Positions 1 to 5,152 of a DNA stretch of 7,482 nucleotides are shown piece by piece. The DNA is from Micrococcaceae bacterium UBA6021 (GTDB taxonomy: Bacteria; Actinomycetota; Actinomycetes; Actinomycetales; Micrococcaceae): the NCBI GenBank assembly GCA_002427975.1, contig DIZT01000228.1, positions 1-7,482 on the forward strand, written 5' to 3'. Both the position numbers and the translations under genes were made by a program. The notes beneath the pieces were generated by a model. The model was not told where the DNA came from. It saw only the letters and a list, made by a program, of their open reading frames with translations, and did not search any database. Each line of letters starts with the position of its first letter. Positions within the stretch are counted from its first letter, which is position 1.

Positions 1-459
1 TCCGTGGGCGGCGTGGCCTCGCTGAGCCCGCTCAGGATGCCTTTCCAGGCGCGGGCTGGCATCCTGAGACCGTCGCGCACGCGGTCCTCGATGAACCACG
101 CGGGAACCTTGTGCAGCAGGGGAAACCAGGACAGGGAATTCCGCACCCAGTCCTCGTCGAGCGGGTCGGTCAGCTTGTCCACCTCGTCAGCGAAGGGGGA
201 CCGTCCCCGGAGGCTCAAGGGGGCACCTACCAGCACCAGCGCCGCCCTGCCCGCGGAGGTCCGGCGCGTAGACCCTGAAGCGGGTCAGCCCGGGTATCAG
301 GCAGTCAAAGCTGCCGCGGGATTCGCCCCACGCGTGCAGCAGCCGAAGTGGTTTCTTGGCCGCGTCGCCGTGGGCGAGACACGGCACCGTGATGCCCGTG
401 CGGAGCCTGAGATCCCGGACATCGGAGTCCATAGGCTCAGGGTACGCTGCGGGCTGCAT
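1..459 (-). pseudogene. Alpha/beta-hydrolase pseudogene with internal deletion, cut by window edge
   Basis: Two reading frames on the reverse strand together read as an alpha/beta-hydrolase. The first (459 down to about 245) gives the family N-terminus, with 'LLHAWGESRGSFDCLIPGL' and 'YAPDLRGQGG', corresponding to the HGW/oxyanion region and the strand ending in D-L-R-G. It then stops at 187-189. From about 244 down to position 1 a different frame continues with 'ALVLVGAPLSLRGRSPFADE', followed by 'WFPLLHKVPAWFIEDRVRDG', typical of the region after the nucleophile elbow. The roughly 55-65 residues expected between these halves, including the G-x-S-x-G nucleophile motif, are absent. The junction lies near 240-250 and is out of frame. 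No good ribosome site precedes the ATG at 459; the ATG at 432 is an alternative start. The 3' end lies outside the window. The product would be inactive. Confidence 0.75.
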
Positions 460-509
460 GGGTGGGAGGGACCGAAGGGAGTGCGACGGCGGCGCACGGG
501 TGTGCGCAT

Positions 510-602
510 GGTCTGGACGAGCTTGCGCGGGGGACCGACCTCAATGTTTTCGCCTTCGAACAGGACCCTGCACGCTTGACGGATAGGTGACCAGATAGTC
601 AT
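510..602 (-). pseudogene. Possible middle fragment of an AHSA1/SRPBCC-like gene
   Basis: Reading the reverse strand from 602, a short stretch gives 'VLFEGENIEVGPPRKLVQTM', which resembles the 'GEVLEVDPPRRLVQTW' strand-loop-strand of AHSA1-type SRPBCC proteins. The resemblance ends after about 30 residues, and neither side continues as the family. It does not join collinearly with the SRPBCC 3' fragment at 1176-1337, because it lies on the wrong side of it for a single reverse-strand gene. The match is from memory and short, so this is a tentative remnant only. Confidence 0.35.
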
Positions 603-646
603 ATGTCTAGCTTGGCGGACGCCATTCCGGCCTTTTGCGGCAGCTG

Positions 647-675
647 TTGTCAGTGCGTGGCAGCGAGCCTATGCT
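647..675 (+). promoter_or_regulatory. Sigma-70-type promoter for the GYD-domain gene
   Basis: TTGTCA at 647-652 and TATGCT at 670-675 are separated by exactly 17 bases, a good housekeeping-sigma promoter. It points at the GYD gene about 95 bases downstream. The rest of the 460-771 interval shows only the tentative SRPBCC remnant and no other gene I can support. Confidence 0.55.
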
Positions 676-771
676 ATGGCCACGGCCCCACTCGGGGACC
701 GTCCAGGATCCTCCCTTATTGGGTGCCAGGCACGCGCTGGGATGCCCGCGTCCTGGACATCACGGGACACC

Positions 772-1092
772 ATGACCAAATATCTGTTTGAAGCGAATTA
801 CGTGGGCGAGGGAATCAAGGGGCTCATGCGTGAAGGCGGCACCAAGCGGCGGGACGCGCTGGTGGACGCCCTCAAGTCCGTGGGGGGATCCATCGAGTGT
901 TTCTACTACGCTTTCGGGGAGACCGACGTCCTGGGCGTCTTTGATGTGCCGGACCAGGCGGGCGCTGCAGCCCTTTCACTGATGATCAATTCGACGGGTA
1001 ACGTGACCGTTCGTCTGAAGCCGCTCATGACGCCGGAAGATATCGACGCGGCGTCCAAGCTGACACCGTCATACCGGGCCCCGGGGCAGTAG
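772..1092 (+). CDS. GYD-domain protein
   Basis: The 106-residue product starts MTKYLFEANYVGEGIKGLM and has the length and layout of the GYD family: one small alpha/beta ferredoxin-like domain, with the conserved block 'FYYAFGETDVLGVFDVPD' around residues 43-60 and a second strand 'NVTVRLKPLM'. Family members have no firmly assigned function. The ATG at 772 is preferred over the longer in-frame start at 676, because homology begins with this methionine and a promoter (-10 at 670-675) sits almost on top of the upstream start. The Shine-Dalgarno is weak (GGGA about 6 bases upstream). The gene is monocistronic and followed at once by hairpins, facing an SRPBCC gene remnant tail to tail. Confidence 0.85.
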   Translation: MTKYLFEANYVGEGIKGLMREGGTKRRDALVDALKSVGGSIECFYYAFGETDVLGVFDVPDQAGAAALSLMINSTGNVTVRLKPLMTPEDIDAASKLTPSYRAPGQ

Positions 1093-1108
1093 GCCCGGCG
1101 AAACGGGC
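1093..1108 (+). terminator. Small hairpin directly after the GYD stop
   Basis: GCCCG (1093-1097) pairs with CGGGC (1104-1108) across a GCGAAA loop, starting one base after the TAG. It is a short stem without a T tract, so it may only assist the stronger hairpin that follows. Confidence 0.3.
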
Positions 1109-1221
1109 TCACCTGGCCAGCAGCCGCCGTCGGGAATTACGACGGCGGCGTGCCGGTTGGGTGCCTCGGGTCGCCTCAGGAGTACATGAGTGAGCCGGGG
1201 GTGGTGAGCTTTTCGCCGGTT
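1107..1221 (+). repeat. Left direct repeat: terminator plus SRPBCC gene 3' end
   Basis: From the hairpin at 1123 to 1221 this matches 7382-7482 in the same orientation with about six differences in roughly 100 bases, one of them an indel. Weaker similarity begins around 1107. The right copy runs out of the window, so the full repeat length is unknown. The left copy retains SRPBCC coding similarity up to about 1337. Confidence 0.85.
1123..1149. terminator. Strong bidirectional hairpin terminator (left copy)
   Basis: GCCGCCGTCG (1123-1132) and CGACGGCGGC (1140-1149) form a perfect 10-bp stem with a 7-base loop. It lies between the GYD gene (forward) and the SRPBCC fragment (reverse), so it would end transcription from both sides. 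The identical 27-base sequence occurs again at 7382-7408. There is no U tract, which is usual for high-GC actinobacteria. Confidence 0.7.
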
Positions 1222-1337
1222 TCCAGCCAGGTCTTCAGGCCGGAGAGGATCATGGGCCAGCCGCCGTAGAGCTGGTCGTTGGCGCCTTCGCGGAGGTCGC
1301 TGTGGGTGACGGTGGGGTGGCAGGAATCGCCTACGGC
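1176..1337 (-). pseudogene. Severed C-terminal end of an AHSA1/SRPBCC-family gene
   Basis: The reverse strand encodes the last roughly 50 residues of an AHSA1-like SRPBCC protein: '(V)GDSCHPTVTHSDLRE', then 'YGGWPMILSGLKTWLETGE' and a tail ending '...SLMYS', stop at 1176-1178. The T-V-T-H and G-W-P-M-I-L-S-x-L-K motifs are typical of the C-terminal strand and long helix of the fold. Upstream of about 1337 the family similarity stops and no start is present, so about two thirds of the gene are missing. The same 3' end recurs at 7436-7482, where the gene presumably continues outside the window; this copy is probably the product of the rearrangement that created the flanking repeats. Confidence 0.75.
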
Positions 1338-1395
1338 GAGGGCCGTTCTGGAAGTTGCTGTTTAGGCGCTCCCCTTGGGGTGCGGCCGGGGCAGT

Positions 1396-1402
1396 GGGAG
1401 GA
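1396..1402 (+). promoter_or_regulatory. Ribosome binding site that fixes a GTG start
   Basis: GGGAGGA lies 7 bases before the GTG at 1410. It is the strongest site in the region and decides in favour of GTG over the longer ATG start at 1302, which is antisense to the SRPBCC fragment. Confidence 0.75.
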
Positions 1403-1409
1403 TGAATCC

Positions 1410-2081
1410 GTGCAACCCTTCTTCGACTTCCTTGGCCACTACTGGTGGCTCATCTTCCCTATCGGCGGAATGGCCGGCGGATGGGCGCGCCAGTTGTCGA
1501 GAGCCAGCGAACGCCGGCACCGGCGCAAGGTGGAGCTGTACAAACTCAAGAACCAGGCGGTGCAGGCGGAGCAAGCCAGCCACGCCGAGGTTGCGGCGTT
1601 GATGGCAGCGCACGACGCCGTGAACCGGCGGTGGCTGGACTACGAGCTCGACGTCGGGAAACTTATCGACTTCCCGGTTATGACTGATGTGCGGGAACCG
1701 CTCACCGTTGCGTTCCTCCGGACGAAGAAGGAGGCGGACGGGTTGCGGCCAGCCTCGCCAGGCGGCATTACGACGGCGGCCCGGCTGGGGGAGTACCGGG
1801 CAGCCGTGAACGCCTTTGAGCTGGCATTCGACGTCGCAGAGCGCGAAGCCAAGCGGATCAAGGACCATAACTTCAGTGAGCTGGAACGCCAGCGCCTGGC
1901 GACGGCCAGGAAGCTGCTCAACATCGCCTCCGACCAGGCCGCGACACCGGCAGAACGGCAAACCGCGTACAAGCGCGCCCGGCGGGAACTTGATGGACTC
2001 ATCGTCCTGCCCGAGGCTACGGTGGCGGCGCTGGAAGAGAAGATCGCCGGAGAACTCAACGCACCACGCGCCTCGGAATGA
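1410..2081 (+). CDS. Membrane-anchored protein of unknown function
   Basis: The 223-residue product starts with GTG (VQPFFDFLGHYWWLIFPIGG). One hydrophobic segment spans about residues 5-25 and is followed by a basic stretch (R-x-L-S-R-A-S-E-R-R-H-R-R-K), which predicts an N-out, C-in single-pass topology by the positive-inside rule. The remainder is soluble, mostly helical and rich in Ala, Glu and Arg. Residues roughly 33-70 are coiled-coil-like, and a compact motif 'DVGKLIDFPVMTDVREPLTV' follows. I recall similar proteins with the K-L-I-D-F-P-x-M-T-D-x-R-E-P motif in Arthrobacter relatives, none with a known function. The gene is convergent with the MFS exporter, whose reading frame runs antisense across its last 442 bases. 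No clear promoter was found. Confidence 0.8.
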   Translation: MQPFFDFLGHYWWLIFPIGGMAGGWARQLSRASERRHRRKVELYKLKNQAVQAEQASHAEVAALMAAHDAVNRRWLDYELDVGKLIDFPVMTDVREPLTVAFLRTKKEADGLRPASPGGITTAARLGEYRAAVNAFELAFDVAEREAKRIKDHNFSELERQRLATARKLLNIASDQAATPAERQTAYKRARRELDGLIVLPEATVAALEEKIAGELNAPRASE

Positions 2082-3406
2082 TCCGTCCGGCTGGAGCGGC
2101 CGGATTGGGTGCCGCGTGTCGTCTTACGTGCACCTGTTGCCTTGCGCTTGGACGGCCGGCTCGCGGTTTCGGCTGAACCTGGCCCGAAGCCCATCCGGAA
2201 GGTCGGGCGGTTCCTTCGGCTGACCGCGATCACGGCGGCGAGCCCGGCGAGCAGGACCACGATGCCGCCGGCCGCCACGGACCAGCGTGCGCCGAACTCG
2301 CTGCCGATCCACCCCATCAGCGGCGCCCCCACGGCGGTCCCGCCCTGCAGGATGGCCAGGTACAGGGCCAGCACCCGGCCGCGGAACTGCGGCTCCACGG
2401 AGAGCTGGATGCTGGTGTTGCAACTGTTCAGGAAGGTGATGGAGGCCAGGCCCACGGGGATCAGGGCAGTAGCGTAGAGCCAGAACGACGGCGACGCGCT
2501 GCCTACCAGCGTGAAGAACCCTAGCCCCAGCGCCCCGCCGAGCATGAACCGCAGCCGGGGCCCGGACCTGCGGGCCGCGAGGAGCGCCCCAGCCAGCGTG
2601 CCGACGGCCATGATGGAGCCCAGGAGACCGAATTCGCCCGGCCCAACGTGGAATTCTGTGGTGGCCATGAGGGCGTTGGTGATGGGGAAGTTCATGCCGA
2701 AGGCGCCCAGGATGCCAACCAGAACCATGATCAGCATCAGGTCCGGGCGGCGGCGGACGTAGTTCACGCCCTCGGCCACCTGGTGTTTGCTGCGGGTGGC
2801 TTGGATGGCCGGGACCAGCTCCGAGGTGCGGATCCGGAACAGTGAGAAGAGGACAGCGGCGAAGCTGGCCGCGTTGAGCAGGAAGACCGGGCCGGTGCCC
2901 ACCCAGGCGATCAGGACGCCGGCGATGGCCGGTCCTGTGAGCCTGGCGGTGTTGAAGGACGCAGAGTTCAGCGCCACGGCATTGGCGATGTTGTCCTGTC
3001 CCACCAGTTCGGAGACGAAGGCCTGGCGAGCCGGGGCATCGATGGCGCTGGCGATTCCCAGGCAGAGGGCCGCCAGGTACGCGTGCCACAGCTGGGCGGT
3101 GCCGGTGACCACCAGGAGTCCGATGGCAAGACCGGTCAGGCCCATGGCCAGCTGCGTCCAGATCAGGATGACGCGCTTGCGGTAGCGATCGGCCAGGACG
3201 CCGCCGTAGGGGCCCAGCAGCAGCATGGGCAGGAACTGGAGGCCCGTGGTGATGCCGACGGCGGCGCCCGAGTGGTCGGTGAGGACCGTCAGGACCAGCC
3301 AGTCCTGGGCGATCCGCTGCATCCAGGTGCCGATGTTGGACACCAGGGCGCCGCCGGCCCAGATGCGGTAGTTGCCGTTCTCCAGGGCCCGGAACATGGC
3401 GCTCAT
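1640..3406 (-). CDS. MFS exporter (EntS-like, MFS_3 type) with an abnormal C-terminal run-on
   Basis: The frame encodes 588 residues from the ATG at 3404-3406, which overlaps the marR stop as ATGA, implying translational coupling. Residues 1 to about 400 form a normal 12-helix major facilitator of the EntS/MFS_3 group: N-terminal 'NYRIWAGGALVSNIGTWMQR', the loop 2-3 motif 'GGVLADRYRKR' (about 68-78) and 'DAPARQAF' (about 123-130). Such proteins are proton-driven exporters in the cytoplasmic membrane; substrates include siderophores and drugs, and this one's substrate cannot be read from sequence. After about residue 400 (near position 2195) the frame lacks the expected stop and continues for about 188 residues of basic, Ser/Arg-rich sequence, the last roughly 146 antisense to the 223-aa gene. 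This tail is probably a stop-loss artefact, with the working protein near 400-430 residues. Regulation is probably by the co-transcribed MarR protein. Confidence 0.85.
   Translation of the reverse strand: MSAMFRALENGNYRIWAGGALVSNIGTWMQRIAQDWLVLTVLTDHSGAAVGITTGLQFLPMLLLGPYGGVLADRYRKRVILIWTQLAMGLTGLAIGLLVVTGTAQLWHAYLAALCLGIASAIDAPARQAFVSELVGQDNIANAVALNSASFNTARLTGPAIAGVLIAWVGTGPVFLLNAASFAAVLFSLFRIRTSELVPAIQATRSKHQVAEGVNYVRRRPDLMLIMVLVGILGAFGMNFPITNALMATTEFHVGPGEFGLLGSIMAVGTLAGALLAARRSGPRLRFMLGGALGLGFFTLVGSASPSFWLYATALIPVGLASITFLNSCNTSIQLSVEPQFRGRVLALYLAILQGGTAVGAPLMGWIGSEFGARWSVAAGGIVVLLAGLAAVIAVSRRNRPTFRMGFGPGSAETASRPSKRKATGARKTTRGTQSGRSSRTDHSEARGALSSPAIFSSSAATVASGRTMSPSSSRRARLYAVCRSAGVAAWSEAMLSSFLAVARRWRSSSLKLWSLIRLASRSATSNASSKAFTAARYSPSRAAVVMPPGEAGRNPSASFFVRRNATVSGSRTSVITGKSISFPTSSS
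2086..2104. terminator. Short hairpin between convergent genes
   Basis: TCCGGC (2086-2091) and GCCGGA (2099-2104) form a 6-bp stem with a 7-base loop, 5 bases after the TGA of the 223-aa gene. There is only a weak T run after it. It is placed where a terminator for the forward gene, and perhaps for the exporter operon, would be expected. Confidence 0.4.
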
Positions 3407-3864
3407 TTTCCGCTCATCTCCTGCATGATGTGGGCGGCGCGGCTCAGGATGAGACGGTCCTCGTCGCTGAGACCGGCAACGCGCTGTGCCAGCCATGCGG
3501 TGCGCTGGTTCCGGGCCTCTTCCATAACGGTCCTGCCGGCAGGGGTGATGTCGACCCGGATCTGCCGGCCGTCGTCAGGATGGGCTGTTCTGGACACGAA
3601 CCCCTGGTCAGCCAGGGCGTTGACAATCCGGGTCATGGACGGCGCCTGCACGTGCTCCTGCTCGGCGAGTTCGCGGAGGGTGCGGGGGCCGTTGCCGTGC
3701 AGCTGGGCCAGAACCGTGTATTGCCCCGGCGTGATGACGTCGCCGGTAGCCTCGACGCGGAGCCGGCGGGACGTGCGCATCACGGCGGTGCGGAGGTCGA
3801 TGGCCAGGGTGTCCGGGGTGGTCGGGTCTGCTGTTGGCTGGTCGGCGGCTTTGGGGGAGGTCAT
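3403..3864 (-). CDS. MarR-family transcriptional regulator
   Basis: The 153-residue product has the MarR winged-helix layout: an N-terminal dimerisation helix (about 20-40), 'TPGQYTVLAQL' (45-55), the helix-turn-helix with recognition helix 'QAPSMTRIVNALADQGFVSR' (73-92), and a wing carrying the family signature D-D-G-R (97-100) within 'HPDDGRQIRVDITPAG'. The C-terminal helices (about 115-150) complete the dimer interface. It is the first gene of a two-gene operon with the MFS exporter and overlaps it by 4 bases. Such pairs usually autoregulate, with the regulator released by a compound the exporter removes. An AGGAGG at 3878-3883 precedes the ATG by 13 bases, a long spacing, but no in-frame alternative start is closer to it. 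The palindromes at 3895-3920 are its likely operator. Confidence 0.92.
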   Translation of the reverse strand: MTSPKAADQPTADPTTPDTLAIDLRTAVMRTSRRLRVEATGDVITPGQYTVLAQLHGNGPRTLRELAEQEHVQAPSMTRIVNALADQGFVSRTAHPDDGRQIRVDITPAGRTVMEEARNQRTAWLAQRVAGLSDEDRLILSRAAHIMQEMSGK

Positions 3865-3894
3865 GGGTAAGTGTGCGCCTCCTGGCGATAATAC

Positions 3895-3920
3895 TTAGCA
3901 CTGCTAATTAGCTTCACTAA
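3895..3920. promoter_or_regulatory. Overlapping palindromes, likely MarR operator
   Basis: TTAGCACTGCTAA (3895-3907) is a 13-base perfect palindrome around its central base. GCTAATTAGC (3903-3912) is a second perfect palindrome overlapping it. TTAGCTTCACTAA (3908-3920) is a third, partial TTAG/CTAA inverted repeat. Repeated, phased TTAG/CTAA half-sites immediately in front of marR are what a MarR-dimer operator looks like. TATTAT on the reverse strand (3888-3893) could be the marR -10 box, placing the operator over the -35 region, although that would put the transcript start very close to the AGGAGG at 3878-3883. No convincing -35 is visible. Confidence 0.65.
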
Positions 3921-4154
3921 CCAGTATGCCCGTGATGCTGCAATGCGGCAACGGGGGTGTCGCGGGCCGGTGGGCGGGGGCGTCGACCCAGGGGGAGCGC
4001 AGGGCTGCGGAAGCAAGAGTCTACAACGACTTTAGTAAATGCAGGAAAAACCGTTGACGGCGGGTTCCGCGGCGAGGAAGATATTGAAGCGGAGGCAGTG
4101 GTGGCCGGAAAGGCAAAGATACACTGCCCGGGGGATATTCAAAAGGGATTGGTC
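3921..4154 (+). other. Gene-free leader region before the small-protein/methyltransferase genes
   Basis: These 234 bases between the marR operator and the first forward gene show no convincing coding sequence. An open frame from 3957 covers it, but its translation looks random until about 4155. TTGACG at 4053-4058 resembles a -35 box, but the best nearby -10-like sequence (GATATT) is about 20 bases on, too far for a standard promoter. The stretch is visibly richer in A and T than its neighbours. It probably carries the promoter for the forward genes, which I cannot pin down. Confidence 0.4.
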
Positions 4155-4382
4155 ATGGTCCGGAATCAATTTCAGGAATGGCCCGCGCGATCACGCCACT
4201 GGCAGAATCGGCGGATAACCCCTTTTTGGATAAACGATGGTGAGAGCATCGGATTGGGCGATGCGGTCAAAGACCTGACTACTTTGGCCGGAATCCCGCC
4301 GTGCAGTGGCTGCGAACAACGGGCAGCCTTCCTTAACAGGCTTTTGCGCCTGCCGCGGTTCCGGAGCCGGAACCGGTCTTAG
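4155..4382 (+). CDS. 75-aa protein with a PCSGC motif, first gene of the borosin-like locus
   Basis: The start at 4155 is chosen because AAAGGGA lies 6 bases upstream and the translation becomes protein-like from here. Residues 1-25 are basic and Trp-containing. From about residue 29 the sequence reads 'GESIGLGDAVKDLTTLAGIP' followed by P-C-S-G-C-E-Q-R-A-A-F-L-N-R-L-L (Cys50, Cys53) and an Arg-rich tail. The G-L-G-D-x-V-K ... G-I-x-P-C-x-G-C-x-x-R-x-x-x-L-N-R pattern is one I recall as recurrent in small bacterial proteins of unknown function, so this is a real gene and not chance. A metal- or thiol-related role for the Cys pair is only a guess. The 3' end overlaps a hairpin. It lies 76 bases before the next forward gene. 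Confidence 0.65.
   Translation: MVRNQFQEWPARSRHWQNRRITPFWINDGESIGLGDAVKDLTTLAGIPPCSGCEQRAAFLNRLLRLPRFRSRNRS
4356..4375 (+). terminator. Hairpin at the end of the 75-aa gene (terminator or attenuator)
   Basis: CGGTTCCGG (4356-4364) and CCGGAACCG (4367-4375) form a 9-bp inverted repeat with only 2 bases between, so the real loop must open the inner pairs. It is followed by a T-rich stretch (TCTTAGTTTATT, 4377-4388). It sits inside the last codons, so translation to the stop would compete with folding, a layout that suits partial termination before the downstream genes. Confidence 0.5.
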
Positions 4383-4395
4383 TTTATTCGCGTTA

Positions 4396-4412
4396 CCCGG
4401 CGTATTGCCGGG
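4396..4412 (+). terminator. Second small hairpin in the 4383-4458 gap
   Basis: CCCGGC (4396-4401) and GCCGGG (4407-4412) form a 6-bp stem with the loop GTATT. In tandem with the hairpin at 4356-4375 it could tune how much transcript reaches the two downstream genes. There is no T tract. Confidence 0.3.
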
Positions 4413-4458
4413 ATACCGGCCTGCCCGCGAGCGGCCGGCGGAGTCTCAGGAGGCGGCC

Positions 4459-4878
4459 ATGCCGCAGCAAGTGGTGGTAACGGAGCGTTATTGGTGTCCC
4501 GGGCCGTGGCCTTGGGAGTGGTTCGACACCTGCACCCGCCAGGTGACCAAGTGGTGTTACGACTTCAGCTGGGTTGAAGAAACCGGCTACGGGTTAGCCA
4601 GCCACCTGAAGGGGTGCGAAAACGGAACGCTTTACAGTTGGTGGGCTTTCTCTTTCAATATCTTCGGCAGCACGCACTACGGTCCCGGAAGAATGTGTTT
4701 CACCAGCCAGCTGAGCTCCTCAGGACGATGTGCCGCGTCTGCTGTTTCGGGGCTGAAGGTGACGGCTGAAACGCCACACATTCAATCAACGGCCCGCCGC
4801 CAAATTCGCGGTCCGGTGCACCGTCCGTTATCGGGCGAAACAGAGAAGCCAATGCTTGGCGACGAGAGTTCAAAGTAA
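4459..4878 (+). CDS. Small Cys- and Trp-rich protein of unknown function
   Basis: AGGAGG lies 5 bases before the ATG at 4459, which rejects the longer in-frame start at 4306. The 139-residue product is striking over residues 10-91: six Cys (13, 25, 33, 53, 80, 91) and eight Trp (12, 17, 19, 21, 32, 38, 61, 62) among many aromatics and glycines, with 'RYWCPGPWPWEWFDTC', 'KWCYDFSWVEETGYG', 'GCENGTLYSWWAFSFNIFG' and 'GRMC'. The spacing suggests three disulphides or a metal site. There is no signal peptide or membrane helix, so export would need a dedicated route. Residues 95-139 are of different, hydrophilic composition and may be a less constrained tail. The stop is 4 bases before the ATG of the next gene, implying coupled translation. 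I have a vague memory of similar proteins but no named family. Confidence 0.75.
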   Translation: MPQQVVVTERYWCPGPWPWEWFDTCTRQVTKWCYDFSWVEETGYGLASHLKGCENGTLYSWWAFSFNIFGSTHYGPGRMCFTSQLSSSGRCAASAVSGLKVTAETPHIQSTARRQIRGPVHRPLSGETEKPMLGDESSK

Positions 4879-4882
4879 TCCC

Positions 4883-5152
4883 ATGCGCGCCACCCTGAAT
4901 TTGGAAACGGTGCTCCAGAATGTGCATTGCCACGACGAAGGCGATGGTTGGGGGAATGCAGAACCGTATATCTGGACTGTTTTCTTCAAAGTTGATGGGG
5001 ACAACTTCGCCGTCGAAGCCGGTGCCGGGCTCATCGGTTCACCCACCATCGTCTCCAGCAACGGCAGCCACGGAAACCTGGGCAATACCGACGTTGATGC
5101 CGGGGACGATGTCCCGGTGCGGATGCCGTGGGCCGCTGGTCCACCAAACTGA
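4883..5152 (+). CDS. N-terminal piece of the multidomain methyltransferase protein (frameshifted)
   Basis: The ATG at 4883 opens 'MRATLNLETVLQNVHCHDEG' and the block D-E-G-D-G-W-G-N-A-E-P-Y-I-W (18-31) and 'TVFFKVDGD' (32-40), then 'GSHGNLGNTDVDAGDDVPV' (61-79). I recall this as the start of an uncharacterised bacterial domain that normally continues with a short linker into '...LKPIPV'. Here the frame instead runs into a 10-residue nonsense end (RMPWAAGPPN) and stops at 5150-5152, while the expected continuation (D-A-V-G-R-W-S-T-K-L-K-P-I-P-V) is present one frame away from 5122. One missing C near 5120 (GTGCGGAT for expected GTGCCGGAT) explains it. Either a recent inactivating mutation or a sequencing error is possible. 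Alone, this 89-residue piece would be half a domain. Confidence 0.7.
   Translation: MRATLNLETVLQNVHCHDEGDGWGNAEPYIWTVFFKVDGDNFAVEAGAGLIGSPTIVSSNGSHGNLGNTDVDAGDDVPVRMPWAAGPPN
5117..5124 (+). other. Frameshift site joining the two halves of the multidomain gene
   Basis: Zero frame reads V-P-V-R-M-P-W before 5119 and onward; homologous-looking sequence resumes in the -1 frame with D-A-V-G-R-W from 5122. Restoring one C makes GTG CCG GAT GCC (V-P-D-A), the residues expected after D-D-V-P. There is no X-XXY-YYZ slippery heptamer here, which argues against programmed frameshifting. Confidence 0.7.

Noticed and set aside
676..771. Longer ATG start for the GYD gene
   Set aside because: The added residues do not look like the family and the start would lie right beside the -10 box.
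1302..1409. Longer ATG start for the 223-aa membrane protein
   Set aside because: It is antisense to the SRPBCC fragment, has no ribosome site, and GGGAGGA fits the GTG at 1410.
2124..3089. Long reverse-strand frame of 321 codons inside the exporter gene
   Set aside because: It is a shifted-frame shadow, rich in Arg/Pro/Gly/His, over well-supported MFS sequence.
3957..4154. Upstream extension of the 75-aa gene to a start at 3957
   Set aside because: The translation before 4155 is Arg/Gly-rich and looks random, and the start has no ribosome site; AAAGGGA precedes the ATG at 4155.
5111..5130. Programmed -1 ribosomal frameshift
   Set aside because: No slippery heptamer or obvious stimulatory structure; a simple missing C explains it and restores the expected V-P-D-A.
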